DNA from: Furcasterigmium furcatum
Lineage: Eukaryota > Ascomycota > Sordariomycetes > Glomerellales > Plectosphaerellaceae
Length of the DNA: 64,000 bases
Assembly: GCA_001599815.1 (NCBI GenBank)
Contig: BCIA01000001.1
Coordinates: 4,468,934-4,532,933, forward strand
Direction of reading: 5' to 3'
The stretch's first letter is position 1, and each line of letters starts with the position of its first letter. Position numbers and translations under genes: made by a program. The notes under the pieces were generated by a model, which ran no database searches, was not told the DNA's origin, and was given only the letters and a program-made list of their open reading frames with translations. Shown one piece after another: positions 47,599 through 58,271 of the stretch.

Positions 47599-48304
47599 AT
47601 GAAGTTCTCCATTCTCACTCTGTTCATCACCTTCGTGGCATGCGTCTACGCCGCCGCCATTGCGCTGCCAGAGGACGTGGAGCGTGAAGCCATCCGGGCC
47701 GTCCAAGGCGGTGATATTGTGCCCGTCGAGCTCCCCGATGGCCGCCAGGAGCTCCAGGTATACGAGAATGGCGAGCTCCAGGGCACCGTTGTCTTGACCG
47801 AGGAGGGCGAAGGTTCGTCGCTTGTCCCCAGCTTCATCAGCTCGGCTAACCGTTCGATTAGTCGCCCATGCCTTCGATGCGGATGGAAACGAGATCTCTG
47901 CTGCTGAGCTTGACGATGAGGATGACAACGCTCCCGCCATTCAGAAGCGCTGGATCACTCTCGCGTTCCGTGCCGCCTGGCTCATTGGAAAGTACGCCGC
48001 CAGGGGTGGAAAGCTGTTCAAGCGCCTCAAGGGTATGTCCAACCTGAATGCCGTCACTACCGCTTTCGGATCAAGTCTAATAGAACTGCCAGGCTTTGCC
48101 GTGTGTGTTGGTTACGAGAACTTCATCAACTGCGCTAGCGAGGTAAGATCCGATATCCTGATTCCAACCACGCTCGGAACAAAGACTAATGGGATGAAAT
48201 AGTGGCAGGGCTGCGTCCACCTTGGTACCATCGAGCAGAAGTGCTTCAGGGGCCTCGTCTGCCTTGGAAACAAGGGCTGGACGTGCGCTAAGCGCCATAT
48301 CTAA
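47599..48304 (+). CDS. Small secreted cysteine-rich protein, effector candidate
   Basis: Exons 47599-47812, 47862-48032, 48093-48142 and 48203-48304 give 178 residues. The signal peptide is MKFSILTLFITFVACVYAAA. An acidic pro-region (to about residue 95) ends in a basic IQKRW site that looks like a Kex2 cleavage site. The mature domain starts ITLAFRAAWLIGKYAARGGKLFKRLKG, an amphipathic basic helix. It is followed by a six-cysteine segment (FAVCVGYENFINCASE, WQGCVHLG, EQKCFRGLVCLG, WTCAKRHI). The intron 48033-48092 is exactly 60 nt and in frame, so a retained form of 198 residues is possible. No known family. The layout suggests a secreted pro-peptide matured by Kex2. Confidence 0.75.
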
Positions 48305-48607
48305 GTGGCAAACAGAAGGAACCATGCCTATCATGGTGTCGCAGTGTCAGTATTGCCATGGTGGGCACAATGTCATGGCTCCAACGCTATTGAGGTATCC
48401 GGCACGGATATCGAAATCACTCTTTTGTGCTTCATTAGGTCCTCCCAAATATAGATTCGACTCCATTATCAGAGCATTGTCACCTGTGAAACTGAAGAGG
48501 ACTTGTTTCTTCATCGGGATGTTCAACTATCAGATGGCATTGTCAAAATGGGTGATATTGTAGCTACACTCTGCGACTGTGAGCGGAAGAAGAGCCTTGA
48601 TATGATT
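48305..48607. other. Convergent 3' intergenic region, 303 bp
   Basis: Between the secreted-protein gene and the GH95 gene. No gene. Confidence 0.6.
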
Positions 48608-50923
48608 CTACCGTGCCTGCGAAGTGTTAACTCTGTAGGAGCCACGTTCTACAAGATTCACTGATACTCTTAAGTTCTCAGGGAACACAATGGAAGCCTC
48701 AACGACGCCGTGTCCTCCTGGGCCAGTGGCCTCAAGCAGCACCGGCTCGAAAATCTTGCCGTCCTTCCACTCCAGCGACACGAGCAAGCCGCCCTTGACG
48801 CGGATACCTGTGACTTTTCCAGCAGACCAAGACCTCGGGAGGGATGGCAGAAGCCGTATCTCCACCTTCTCGTGCCCTAACGCGTCTCGGTCAAGTCGAG
48901 ACTGCAAAATACACTCCAGAACTCCGGCGCAGCCTCCGAAATTGCCGTCAATCTGGAACGGCGGATGGTTGTCCAGCATGTTCGGCAGCGTCGAGTCTCT
49001 CAGCAGCTGGTCCATGTGCCTCTCGCAGCCCTCCCCGTCAAAGAGCCGAGCATGCAGGTTGAGCAGCCACGCTCTGCTCCAGCCAGTATGGCCTCCTCCA
49101 TGGGCCGCCCTCCGCTGGAGGACCTTCTTCGCAGCGGTGGCCCATTCAGGAGAGGTGATGGGGCTGATTGTGTCGTCTGGGTACAGCCCGAACAGGTGGG
49201 AGACGTGCCGATGACCCGGCTCCTGTTCTTTGTAGTCCTTGAGGCCCCATTCTTGGATCAGTCCATCTTCGTTGATCACCAAAGGCGGCACCTTGTCGAG
49301 AGCAGATCGGACTTGCTCTCGGAGAGGGTGCTCTTTGTCGAGGATTGACGTCGACCAGAGGAACTTCTCAAAGGCTATGCGAACAATGGCCATATCAATG
49401 ACTGAACCCTCGCAAAGGATGCCAGCCTCGCCAGACTCGGACAGGAACGTGTTCTCAGGGGACAGGGATGGGTTCGTAACGAGACATTTCCCACATGCCG
49501 AGGGGATGAGGAAGTCGAGGAGAAATTCCACGCAGCCATCGAGGACGGCGGCGATGCGCTCGTGCAACGCCCGATCGTACCGGTATTCCAGCATCTTGAC
49601 CATGTCGATGCACATCCAGACACCGCCGAGGGGCCAGACGGTGGACGGCATCCAGCGGTCCTGGGGGTCTGTGTCGGCCCAGATGTCCGTGTTGTGGTGA
49701 GCGCACCAACCGCCGCAATTATACATGACTCTGGCCGTCTTCCTGCCCCTGACGGCCATCCTCTCCAGCAACCAGATCACAGGTTCCGCGCATTCGAGGA
49801 GGTTACAGGGTGCGGCAGGCCAGTAGTTCATCTGGATGTTGATGTTGATCGTGTACTTGCTTCCCCACGGTGGCGCGAAGAACGGATTCCAGATGCCCTG
49901 GAGCGTGGCAGGCAGAGCCTTGTCGGAGGCGCGACTCGAGGAGATGAGAAGGTATCGGCCATAGTTGGCATACAAGGCAGCGAGCCCCGGGTCTCGGCGG
50001 TTCTTGATCCTCTCGTCTGTCGGCAGCTCGCTCGCGTCGGGCCACATGCGGATGCTGGCACGGCCGTAAAGACGGGAGTAATCGTCGCGATGCCGCTGGA
50101 CGAGGTCCTCCCAGGGCCGCTTTAGTGCAGCGTCGACATCACTGAGCGCGGCGGCCTCCGTGTCGTCAACCCTGAACGTTGTATGCGCGCCGATGGCGAT
50201 GGTGCAGGCTTGGGCGTTGACGATCAGGCAATTCCCCACAGCCTCAATGGTACCTTCGGCATCGTCGCAAGATACGCCGAGCACGAGGGCAAGCCGGTTG
50301 CTGTCTCGGCCTCCGGGCGTGGCATGGAGGATGATCCGGCCATCCTCGGCGCGGATGCTGTCCAGGAACTCGTTCGTCTCCCACTCGATGTCGCTCACGC
50401 GATTCAGTCTGACGATGAACCGCGTCTGCTCGGAAGCCTCGAATCGCACGGCCAGGACCTGGTCGGGAAAGCTCGCGATGGCATCTCGGCGGTATGAGAC
50501 CCCCTGGCAGCCATATTCTGTCGTGACTTGCGCCGTGTCGAGGTCCAGCCTGCGCCTGAAGTCCGTCACGTCCGACTCGGCATGGCCGAATTCTATGGTG
50601 CAAGTGCCCAGGGGCTCATAGTGCCTCATGCTCGCCGGGGTGGCAAAGAAGGCCTCTCTCACGAGAGCCTCGGCTTCCTTGTGCCGCTCCGACCTGATGA
50701 GGTCCCGCAGCTTTGGCAGGTTCCGATAGGCGTCACGCGGGGTCCTGTCCTGCGGGCCGCCGTACCAGACCGAGTCCTCGTTGAGCTGGAGCAGCTCCGT
50801 CGTGGTTCGGCCGTGGACCATGGCACCCAGCCGGCCGTTTCCGATTGGGAGAGCCTCAGACCAGGCGGATGCCGGGGAGAGGTAGTGCAGATGTGCACCC
50901 TGATCACCCTGGGGATCGCCCAT
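48608..50923 (-). CDS. GH95-family alpha-L-fucosidase, no signal peptide
   Basis: Single exon of 771 residues from the ATG at 50923. GH95 enzymes remove alpha-1,2-linked fucose (some act on galactose) by inversion. The N-terminal beta domain has ALPIGNGRLGAMVHG and LNEDSVWYGGP, both family signatures. The catalytic (alpha/alpha)6 barrel has NINIQMNYWPA with the two conserved asparagines, NCGGWCAHHNTDIWADTDP, GGHTGWSRAWLLNLHARL, and the C-terminal QIDGNFGGCAG with the conserved aspartate. There is no signal peptide (it begins MGDPQGDQGAHLHY), so it probably acts inside the cell. Just upstream and divergent is an MFS sugar porter, then a cytosolic GH1 gene, implying uptake of intact fucosylated oligosaccharides. 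Confidence 0.93.
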   Translation of the reverse strand: MGDPQGDQGAHLHYLSPASAWSEALPIGNGRLGAMVHGRTTTELLQLNEDSVWYGGPQDRTPRDAYRNLPKLRDLIRSERHKEAEALVREAFFATPASMRHYEPLGTCTIEFGHAESDVTDFRRRLDLDTAQVTTEYGCQGVSYRRDAIASFPDQVLAVRFEASEQTRFIVRLNRVSDIEWETNEFLDSIRAEDGRIILHATPGGRDSNRLALVLGVSCDDAEGTIEAVGNCLIVNAQACTIAIGAHTTFRVDDTEAAALSDVDAALKRPWEDLVQRHRDDYSRLYGRASIRMWPDASELPTDERIKNRRDPGLAALYANYGRYLLISSSRASDKALPATLQGIWNPFFAPPWGSKYTININIQMNYWPAAPCNLLECAEPVIWLLERMAVRGRKTARVMYNCGGWCAHHNTDIWADTDPQDRWMPSTVWPLGGVWMCIDMVKMLEYRYDRALHERIAAVLDGCVEFLLDFLIPSACGKCLVTNPSLSPENTFLSESGEAGILCEGSVIDMAIVRIAFEKFLWSTSILDKEHPLREQVRSALDKVPPLVINEDGLIQEWGLKDYKEQEPGHRHVSHLFGLYPDDTISPITSPEWATAAKKVLQRRAAHGGGHTGWSRAWLLNLHARLFDGEGCERHMDQLLRDSTLPNMLDNHPPFQIDGNFGGCAGVLECILQSRLDRDALGHEKVEIRLLPSLPRSWSAGKVTGIRVKGGLLVSLEWKDGKIFEPVLLEATGPGGHGVVEASIVFPENLRVSVNLVERGSYRVNTSQAR

Positions 50924-51843
50924 GGTTCTGGAACAGCGAGCCGGCTTGCCGTGTCTTGGTGTTGGTTGGTTGGTTGGTTGGGTCTGGACGCGGAGAGGGG
51001 AAGCTCAGGGATGCCGCCGGGCTCAGATCTCGTTGGTGGAAGAGGCAACAAGCTCACGGGATCGACCAGCGTTTACGGTCGAATCTGATCATGTCAACCG
51101 CTGTCGTTTTAACCCCAGGCCACCCCGCGCGTGGCTCCTCATCAGCCGGTGTGGCGGCCGGGGTTCGGCTGTTGTTCGACTCGTGCCACGGACGAACCAA
51201 AGTACTTGGAGTCCCCGGCGGAATCCCATGGGGTACCCTGCTCCGAGGGAACTGAAGGGCCAATCTGATGCTGTGAAGGCCCGCCATCTTGCTCAATCCG
51301 TACATGTCCATGGGGCTCGAGCCAGGGGGTCACAGACAATGTCCAATGATCTTGGTGTAAACCCGCACCCCTGCGCGGGGAACAGCTTCGCTTGAGGGCT
51401 GGAACAAGGACGCCGGCATGTTGAATGCATATGGCTTTTGTGAAGCGGCCTGTCATGAGACCACAGGAGGAACTCTTGCGAGATGAAAGTTGATTGCCCG
51501 AGTCCGTGGCACATCCTGACCCGACGGATCTGGGCTCCCATCCTAGACTTAGACGGCTTTCACCCGGCGTGGCGTTTGGCGGGTGTTCCATCCCTCCAGC
51601 ATGCCAAGTGTCCCAGGGTCTTAAGCAGACACATGCATGAGCTCTCGTTGAGCGCGAACAGAGACATTCGGGTTGCATGACTATAAGAAGTTGCGTGCAT
51701 CCCACTCCAGCTGTCCAGACTGGAAGAATACTCGTCAGCCGGTCGAGCCCGTTCCAACTTCCTGTCCGTTGGAGACCAGTCACGTACTCTTTTGAGAACA
51801 CTCCAGCATCGTCGACGAGCATCGCCTCAAACCGCCGCCCACC
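50924..51843. promoter_or_regulatory. Divergent promoter GH95 / MFS sugar porter
   Basis: 920 bp between divergent start codons. It includes a TTGG run next to the GH95 start. A long minus-strand open frame crossing this region is antisense to the porter's first exon and is not protein-like. Confidence 0.55.
50961..50982. repeat. (TTGG)n microsatellite
   Basis: About five TTGG units (CCAA on the GH95 sense strand) within 60 bases upstream of the GH95 start, probably in its 5' leader. Confidence 0.8.
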
Positions 51844-53815
51844 ATGGCTCCTCGTCCAGGCACCGAGAAGCACCATGACTACACCGACATCTACGTCGAT
51901 GCCCAGAAGGCGGGCGTCGACATCGATGAGGTGGTCACAGCCCGTATCACCGACGAGATGTTGGTCCAGAAGTCCAGGGAGGCTTTCCAGCTGAGATCCA
52001 AGGCTGGCTGGCGTCTCGTGTGCATCATGATCGTCATGGCCGCCAACCAGGCTGCTGTAAGTTGTGCTCGCCGCGGAACCCAGACTCTGAATTCCGCCTT
52101 CTGGGCGCCGACTCGCTAACTCCTGCGTCCAGTACGGTATTGATTGGGGTGTCATTTCCTCCATCAACACTTTCGATAGATGGCACGCCTACTACGGCTT
52201 CACTGACTCTGGCCACGTACGTTCCACCGCTTCGGGACCCTCCAGTGTACCAGACTGACACTTAGCAGACCATGGGTATCATCAACGCACTCATGAGCAT
52301 TGGTACGTCCAACCGCCCAAGCCAACTTAAACTGTTCTATCCTAACCGTCTATTCCCACAGGCAGCTTCACTGGTGCTCCGTTCCTCACTCTCTCCGACA
52401 AGATCGGCCGTCGCAGCGTCAACTTCATCGGCTGCTTCCTCACCGTCGTCGCCGCGCTGATCCAGGCCTTTGCCCCCAACACCCAGGTCCTGATGTTCGG
52501 CCGCTGGCTGCTCGGATTCGGTACCGCGCTCTGCACTTCGGCTCAGTACATCGCAGAGGTCTCCCCGCCCCATATCCGAGGACATATCGGTGAGCGCCTG
52601 ATCTTCCTCTTTTGAGCCTTCGCAGCTGACCACGGGGATCATAGTCGGTATCTTCGGTGCCTTCTTCCAGGTGGGCAGTCTCGTTATCATCGGCATCATG
52701 ATGAGGCTGTCGCAGTGGGACAGCGACTGGCAATGGAGGACCGCCTTCATCATCCAGGCCCTGTTCCCGGCCTTTGTCTGCATCACCATCTACCTCATGT
52801 GCCCCGAGTCTCCCCGTTACATGGTCATGAAGGGCCAGAGGGAGAACGCCCAGAAGATGATCTCGCAGTACTTCACCTCCTCCGAGGACATCAACCACCC
52901 CTTCGTCCATCAGATGATGTACCAGATTGACGAGTCCATCGAGACCAGCGCCATCGGCTTCCGCGCCACCTGGGACTTCCGCATCTTCTTCACCAAGGCC
53001 ACCATCTACCGAACCTTCATCCTTCTTCTCTACTCCGTCTGGCAGGTATGCTTTTCTCCCGCCAAGTTCCCTACCGACCAAGACATAGTAGCTAACCAAC
53101 GCCTCATCAGCAATGGAACGGCGGCGGCATCATCGGCATGTACCTCAACCCAGCCATGCGGTCCATCGGAATTACCAAGACCCTGGACGTCCTGGGAATC
53201 AACATCGGCCTCACCGGAACGTACTTCGTGTTCACACTGGTTGGTGCCTACATTATTGAGAAATTCCGCCGCCGCACGCTCATCTTCGCCGGCCTGATTG
53301 CCATCATCACGGCCCAGACGCTCACCACCATAACGGGATGGCAGTTCGAGGCCCAGGGCGAGCCCCGCCCCCTCGCCGGCCTGGCCGTCTTCTGGATCTT
53401 CTGCTTCCAGGTCTGCAGCGCCTCCTTCATCGCCACCATGCACAACCTGTACCCCGTCGAGCTCCTGTCCCTGCCCCTCCGCGCCAAGGGCATGGCCATG
53501 TACACCATGTTCCAGGGCGCCGCCTCGGCCGTCCACAACTACGGCATCTCCGTCGGCATCAACGAGATCGGCTACAAGATCTGGGTTGTCTACATCGTCT
53601 TTAACCTCTGCATGGTCGTCATGGCCTACCTGTGGTTCCCCGAGACCGGCAAGCTCAACCTCGAGGAAATCGACAAGATCTTCGAGACAAAGGGTGCCCA
53701 CCCGACCAAGCTCTCCGTCAAGATCTCCGATGCCAAGTGGAAGTCGCTCAAGCTGGAGAAACAGGCCCTTCGCGAGGCGCGCAGTGGACAGACCGCCACT
53801 ACGACCCAGGTCTGA
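51844..53815 (+). CDS. MFS sugar porter, lactose/oligosaccharide permease-like
   Basis: Six exons (51844-52056, 52133-52216, 52269-52302, 52362-52589, 52645-53045, 53111-53815) encode 554 residues. Twelve membrane segments are readable. Sugar-porter signatures include LSDKIGRRSVN in loop 2-3, GRWLLGFG in helix 4, AEVSPPHIRGH in helix 5, PESPRYMVMKGQ after helix 6, and WFPETGKLNLEEID at the end. Helix 7 has QWNGGGIIGMYL in place of the usual QQ.SG motif, as in fungal lactose/cellodextrin-type permeases. It is placed between a GH95 fucosidase (divergent) and a GH1 beta-glucosidase (same strand), so it likely imports an oligosaccharide by proton symport. Exact substrate unknown. Confidence 0.92.
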
Positions 53816-54989
53816 GTCGACACTGGGATGCCCTCGCTTGCCGCGGTGCGAACTTGCTTGGATCTGCGCTGGTAGTCTACCTTGATAGTCTTGCAATATA
53901 CGTGCTTGTTGCGCATGAAGCTATTGAACACTTTGCCTTGTGTACCACTTCGCTGCTATCCCCTCATTGATTCCACCGCCACGGAGATGATGATGGCTGA
54001 TTCGACCCGAATACCACATTCGTGACAGCATCTTCCAAGAAAAGACTGTTGATCCGGCCCAACAAGCCGTATCTCACGCCCTGGTCCCTGCACCCCAGAC
54101 TCTTGGGGCTGACCATGCTTCTCGGGGATCCAAGCCAGCGGTCACCAGGAGCTGCTGGGACCGCTGGTAGGGTCGTTCGATGGTCACTATGCTAGGAGTG
54201 TAAGCGCGCGTAAAGCATCTGAAGTCGGCCATGTCAGGGTCAGCAGCAAGATTGGACCTGTCAGCTCAGTTTCTGCCTCAGGAGGGCACCTGTTGCATGG
54301 GTCTGTTGGGAGCTGGCAGACCTCCATGCAGTGCCGCACCCCAGTCGAGAATTCCACTGGCATCGTGAGCTACCCCGGTCCAGCCCATGGGTAACATGAC
54401 CTGCAAAATCAGCCACAGACTTTCCGGGGAGGGGAGCACCCGTCGGCAGACGACTTTACCCGTCGGGTTCTCTTAAGCGATGCATGCTGGCGGGTTGATA
54501 CTGATTAAATCTGCGGCTGGCAACGGGGGAAAGCTAGACCGTTCGTTCGAGAAACATCGTCCGTTACGACGGCCCGGCAGAAAATGCTCGCTTGCAGGGT
54601 GGTTCGGTACATGGGGGCGGCTGCATGGGTCGCGCCCTTGGCCATGCAAGGCCGAAAAGGGGTTACCCCAACTCTCACCACACCCAACACCCTTGCACCG
54701 CGGGCGAACATCACCCGCTGTCTGTATGTTCCCCTCATGGCACCACGTCGCAGTCCACGAACCACACCCCGCACATCCCGCCTCACAGGACGAGTTGCCC
54801 CTCCACATGCTGCTCAAAGTCCCCTCTCTGTCTGACGCGTGAAGACCCGACGGGGCTGTCGCGACGCGCAGCGATGCGTGGATCTCTTGAGGAACGAGAT
54901 ACTTGTAGTCGAAGCGTTGAACAATTGAGGTCAGTCATGTCGCGCACAATCTTCCTCTTCAACCGTGAGAGAACGGACACCAACTGATC
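53816..54989 (+). promoter_or_regulatory. Upstream region of GH1 gene, 1.2 kb
   Basis: Between the porter's stop and the GH1 start on the same strand. No supported gene. Confidence 0.5.
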
Positions 54990-56468
54990 ATGACTTCTCA
55001 GGCCGACTTTGACGAGTCCATCAAGGACTCCCTCCCCAGTGACTTCATCTGGGGATGGGCCACGGCCGCCGCCCAGGTCGAAGGCGCGTGGAACAAGGAC
55101 GGGAAGGGTGTCTCCATCTGGGACACCTTCGCTCACACGCCCGGCAAGGTCAAGGATGGAAGCTCCGGCGATGATGCCGTGCGGTCCTACGACCTGTACA
55201 AGACGGACGTCGCATGGCTGAAGAAGTACCGGGCAACCGGCTACCGCTTCTCCCTCTCGTGGTCGCGCATCATTCCGCTCGGCGGCAAGGACGATCCCGT
55301 CAACCAGGCCGGCATTGACTACTACAACCGTCTCATTGACGAGTTGCTGGCCAACGGCATCGTGCCGTTCGTCACCCTGTTCCACTGGGACATTCCTCAG
55401 GCCCTCGAGGACCGCTACGGCGGCATGCTCAACAAAGAGGCCTACACGCCCGACTTTGTGCGCTACGCCCGCGTCTGCTTCGAGAGCTTCGGCGACCGCG
55501 TCAAGAACTGGATCACATACAACGAGCCCGGGGTGTACTCCCTCGCCGGCTACGCCGCCGGCGTCCACGCGCCCGCCCGCTCCAGCTTCCGCGACCGCAA
55601 CGAGGAGGGTGACAGCAGCACCGAGCCCTTCACCATCGGACACACCGAGCTCGTCTCGCACGCGTACGCGGCCGACATGTACAAGAAGGAGTTCCAGCCG
55701 GCGCAGAAGGGCAAGATCATGATCACGCTGCACGGCAACTGGTCCGAGCCGTGGGACGCCGACGACCCCAAGGACCAGGAGGCCGCGGAGCGCGCGCGCG
55801 AGTTCGAGGTCGCCTGGTTCGCCGACCCCCTCTACAAGACGGGCGACTACCCGGCCTCGATGCGCGCGCAGCTCGGCGACCGCCTGCCGCGCTTCACGCC
55901 CGAGGAGAGCCGGCTCGTCCTCGGCAGCTCCGAGTTCTACGGGATGAACTCGTACTCGGCCTTCTACGTGCGGCACCGCGACGGACCCGCCGACATCAAC
56001 GACCACAAGGGCAACATCGAACAGCTCGACGAGAACAGGCAGGGCGTCTGGCGCGGGCCCATGAGCGACACGTACTGGCTGCGCTCGACGCCCTGGGGCT
56101 GGGCGAAGCTGCTGCGCTGGATCTGGGCCCGCTACGGCGTGCCCATCTACATCACGGAGAACGGCACGACGGCGCAGGGCGAGCACGACTGGAAGCCCGC
56201 GGGGCCGGACGACGTGCTCGAGGACCCGCACCGGCTGGACTTTTACAAGACGTACCTGACGGAGGTCGCGAAGGCGTCGCAGGAGGGCGTCGTCATCAAG
56301 AGCTATTTTGGTTGGACCTTCACGGACAACTGGGAGTGGGCGGCCGGCTTCTCGGACAGGTTCGGGTCGACGTGGATCGACTTTGAGAGCGAGGAGAAGA
56401 CGAGGTACGCGAAAAGGTCTGCGTACTTCCTAGGAGACTTCTTCGACCATCTGGTCCGCAAGGAGTGA
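54990..56468 (+). CDS. GH1 beta-glucosidase, intracellular
   Basis: Single exon, 492 residues. The ATG at 54990 leads within 20 residues into LPSDFIWGWATAAAQVEG, the usual GH1 start, so there is no signal peptide and the enzyme is cytosolic. Both catalytic glutamates are present: the acid/base in TYNEP near residue 178 and the nucleophile in ITENG near residue 389. Substrate-pocket blocks FSLSWSRIIPLGG, LFHWDIPQAL and FTDNWEWAAGFSDRFG are intact. It releases glucose, or related residues, from beta-linked disaccharides by retention. With the porter and the GH95 gene beside it, it would finish the breakdown of imported oligosaccharide. Confidence 0.96.
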   Translation: MTSQADFDESIKDSLPSDFIWGWATAAAQVEGAWNKDGKGVSIWDTFAHTPGKVKDGSSGDDAVRSYDLYKTDVAWLKKYRATGYRFSLSWSRIIPLGGKDDPVNQAGIDYYNRLIDELLANGIVPFVTLFHWDIPQALEDRYGGMLNKEAYTPDFVRYARVCFESFGDRVKNWITYNEPGVYSLAGYAAGVHAPARSSFRDRNEEGDSSTEPFTIGHTELVSHAYAADMYKKEFQPAQKGKIMITLHGNWSEPWDADDPKDQEAAERAREFEVAWFADPLYKTGDYPASMRAQLGDRLPRFTPEESRLVLGSSEFYGMNSYSAFYVRHRDGPADINDHKGNIEQLDENRQGVWRGPMSDTYWLRSTPWGWAKLLRWIWARYGVPIYITENGTTAQGEHDWKPAGPDDVLEDPHRLDFYKTYLTEVAKASQEGVVIKSYFGWTFTDNWEWAAGFSDRFGSTWIDFESEEKTRYAKRSAYFLGDFFDHLVRKE

Positions 56469-56635
56469 GGTGGCCTACAAGGATCTTGTTCATAGAATCA
56501 AGAATGCCGGCTTCCGTTTACATGGCATCAATCGCAAAACAGAGGCTGGTTGGAGCCGAACCGCGTCAAAGCTCGTCGTGATCGCATCAAAGTCTATTTA
56601 CAATATGTACAGGACAATCTTAGAAGATCAAACGT

Positions 56636-58271
56636 CTAGGCAGGGAGGTGGAAGCCCGTCTGCCTCAGGTTCTGGAAGGCCTGGGCCTGGTCGTACTTGG
56701 CAGAGACGCCCTTCATAAACGCGATGTTCTCGGAGCCGTAGTGCGAGATGGGATCCTGGCTGCCGTGGGCGTAGTTCAGGAACTCCCAGTGCTTGTTGTG
56801 GCCGAGCTCGTCGGCCTTGGCCTGGATGGCCCGCTGCATCTCGTAAACCGTGGGGAGGACGATCTCCTGGGTGGCCGCGGTGTCGACGGTGAAGACGATG
56901 TTGTACATGATCGTGGGGCCGTCGGCGACGACGGCGTCGAGGCCGAGGACGTTGCCGCCCCTCTCCTCCATCTTGTTGACGATGCCCTGGGTGACGGGCT
57001 GCCACTGGAAGATGAGCTCCAGGGTCGCGCCGGGGGCGGCGGCCAGCATCCTCTCCATGTGCTCGACGACGATGTCGTCCATCGCCTCCATCATCTCGAG
57101 GTTGTGCGCGACCATACCGGTCTGCCAGTTGGCGAAGAGGCCCAGCGGGGTAGGGCCCGTGAAGATGGGCACGACCTCGTGAGCAGGACCGGTGGCGGGC
57201 ATCCTGAGCCTGGCCTCGATCTCGAAGAACGGGTCGAAGGACGGTGTGATCTCGGCGTTGATGTTGCTCATGATGGCGCCGCAGCCCCAGCCGTTGTTCC
57301 TCCAGCTGGTCGAGACGATCATCTGGCTCTCGGGCTCGTTGTCCTGGTTGTTGACGAAGTCGAAGTAGGCCTGACGGACGGCGGGCTTCTTGTCGAGGGT
57401 GTAGCTGTTGAGGTTGGCGTAGATCTCGGCGGCGGGCCAGACCTCCTGATCGATCCTGGTCACGAAGCCGAAGTTTCCGGAGCCGCCCTTCAGGGCCTTC
57501 CAGAGGTCTGCGTTCTCGCCGGCGTTGGCGTTCACGATGCGCCCGTCGCTGAGAACGACCTCGAAGTTCTTGACACTGTCGCAGGCGAAGCCCCTGACGC
57601 CCGTGTGGAACGAGTAGCCGCCGCCGGTGACGAAGCCTCCAACGCCGACGACATCGGCGCGGCCGCCGATACCGACGACGCCGTAGGGGGCGAGGGTCTG
57701 GTACACAGGGCCCCAGCTCGTGCCGGGCTGGATGGACGCGACCTGACTGGCCTCGTCGTAGGTCGTGGCGTTCATGTAACCTGGGTTCGAGTCGTGTCAG
57801 AATGATATGACAAATACCTTAGGTGACGAGGATCTTACCAAAGTCCACGGTGACACCATCCTTGATGCCGTTGGAGCCCTGGAACGCCGAGTGGGCGCCC
57901 GAGCGCATGCCAAAGGGGCAAGAGTTGGCAGTCAAGGACTTGACAATTTCGGACACGTCCTCAGGGCTCTCGGGGAAGACCATGCACCAGGGGGCCTGAG
58001 CAGCATTGGCCGAGTAGTACTGGGTGAGACGCACATCATACCGCTGCTGGTCAGGGGTCCAGACCTTGCCTTCAAGGCTGGGGATGTGGGAGAGGGCAGA
58101 GCACTATTCAATGTGAGCTACGAATTCTTTGGTGCGTCCCGTATCAGCAGGGCGCAGCGGAAGGGTCTCAGCTCATACGCAGCGGCATTCGGGGGAGGTC
58201 GCGGCAGCTGAAGCCAAGTCAATGGCCAGCGTAGCCGCCAGAGACACGAGGGCGTTGGTTGGGACCTTCAT
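56636..58271 (-). CDS. Secreted FAD-linked oxidase (PCMH/BBE-like)
   Basis: Exons 58271-58179, 58103-57839 and 57780-56636 encode 500 residues. The signal peptide is MKVPTNALVSLAATLAIDLASAAA. The FAD-binding PCMH domain has PWCMVFPESPEDVSEIV, RSGAHSAFQG (the His position often bound covalently to FAD), IQPGTSWGPVYQTL, GIGG, and GGFVTGGGYSFHTGVRGFACD. The C-terminus has the family's NYAHGSQDP-type ending. Relatives oxidise sugars, oligosaccharides or alkaloids with O2, releasing H2O2. The second covalent-FAD cysteine is not clearly in place, so mono-covalent attachment is more likely. Its 3' end is only 168 bp from the GH1 stop. A sugar oxidase working outside the cell next to a sugar-uptake locus is a plausible reading. 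Confidence 0.85.

Noticed and set aside
51142..52170. 342-residue minus-strand open frame
   Set aside because: Crosses the porter promoter and first exon in antisense; composition unlike a protein and no splice or domain support.
54783..56231. 482-residue minus-strand open frame
   Set aside because: Antisense to the GH1 gene; Val/Gly/Arg-rich, no family signature.
56648..57805. 385-residue plus-strand open frame
   Set aside because: Antisense shadow of the FAD oxidase.
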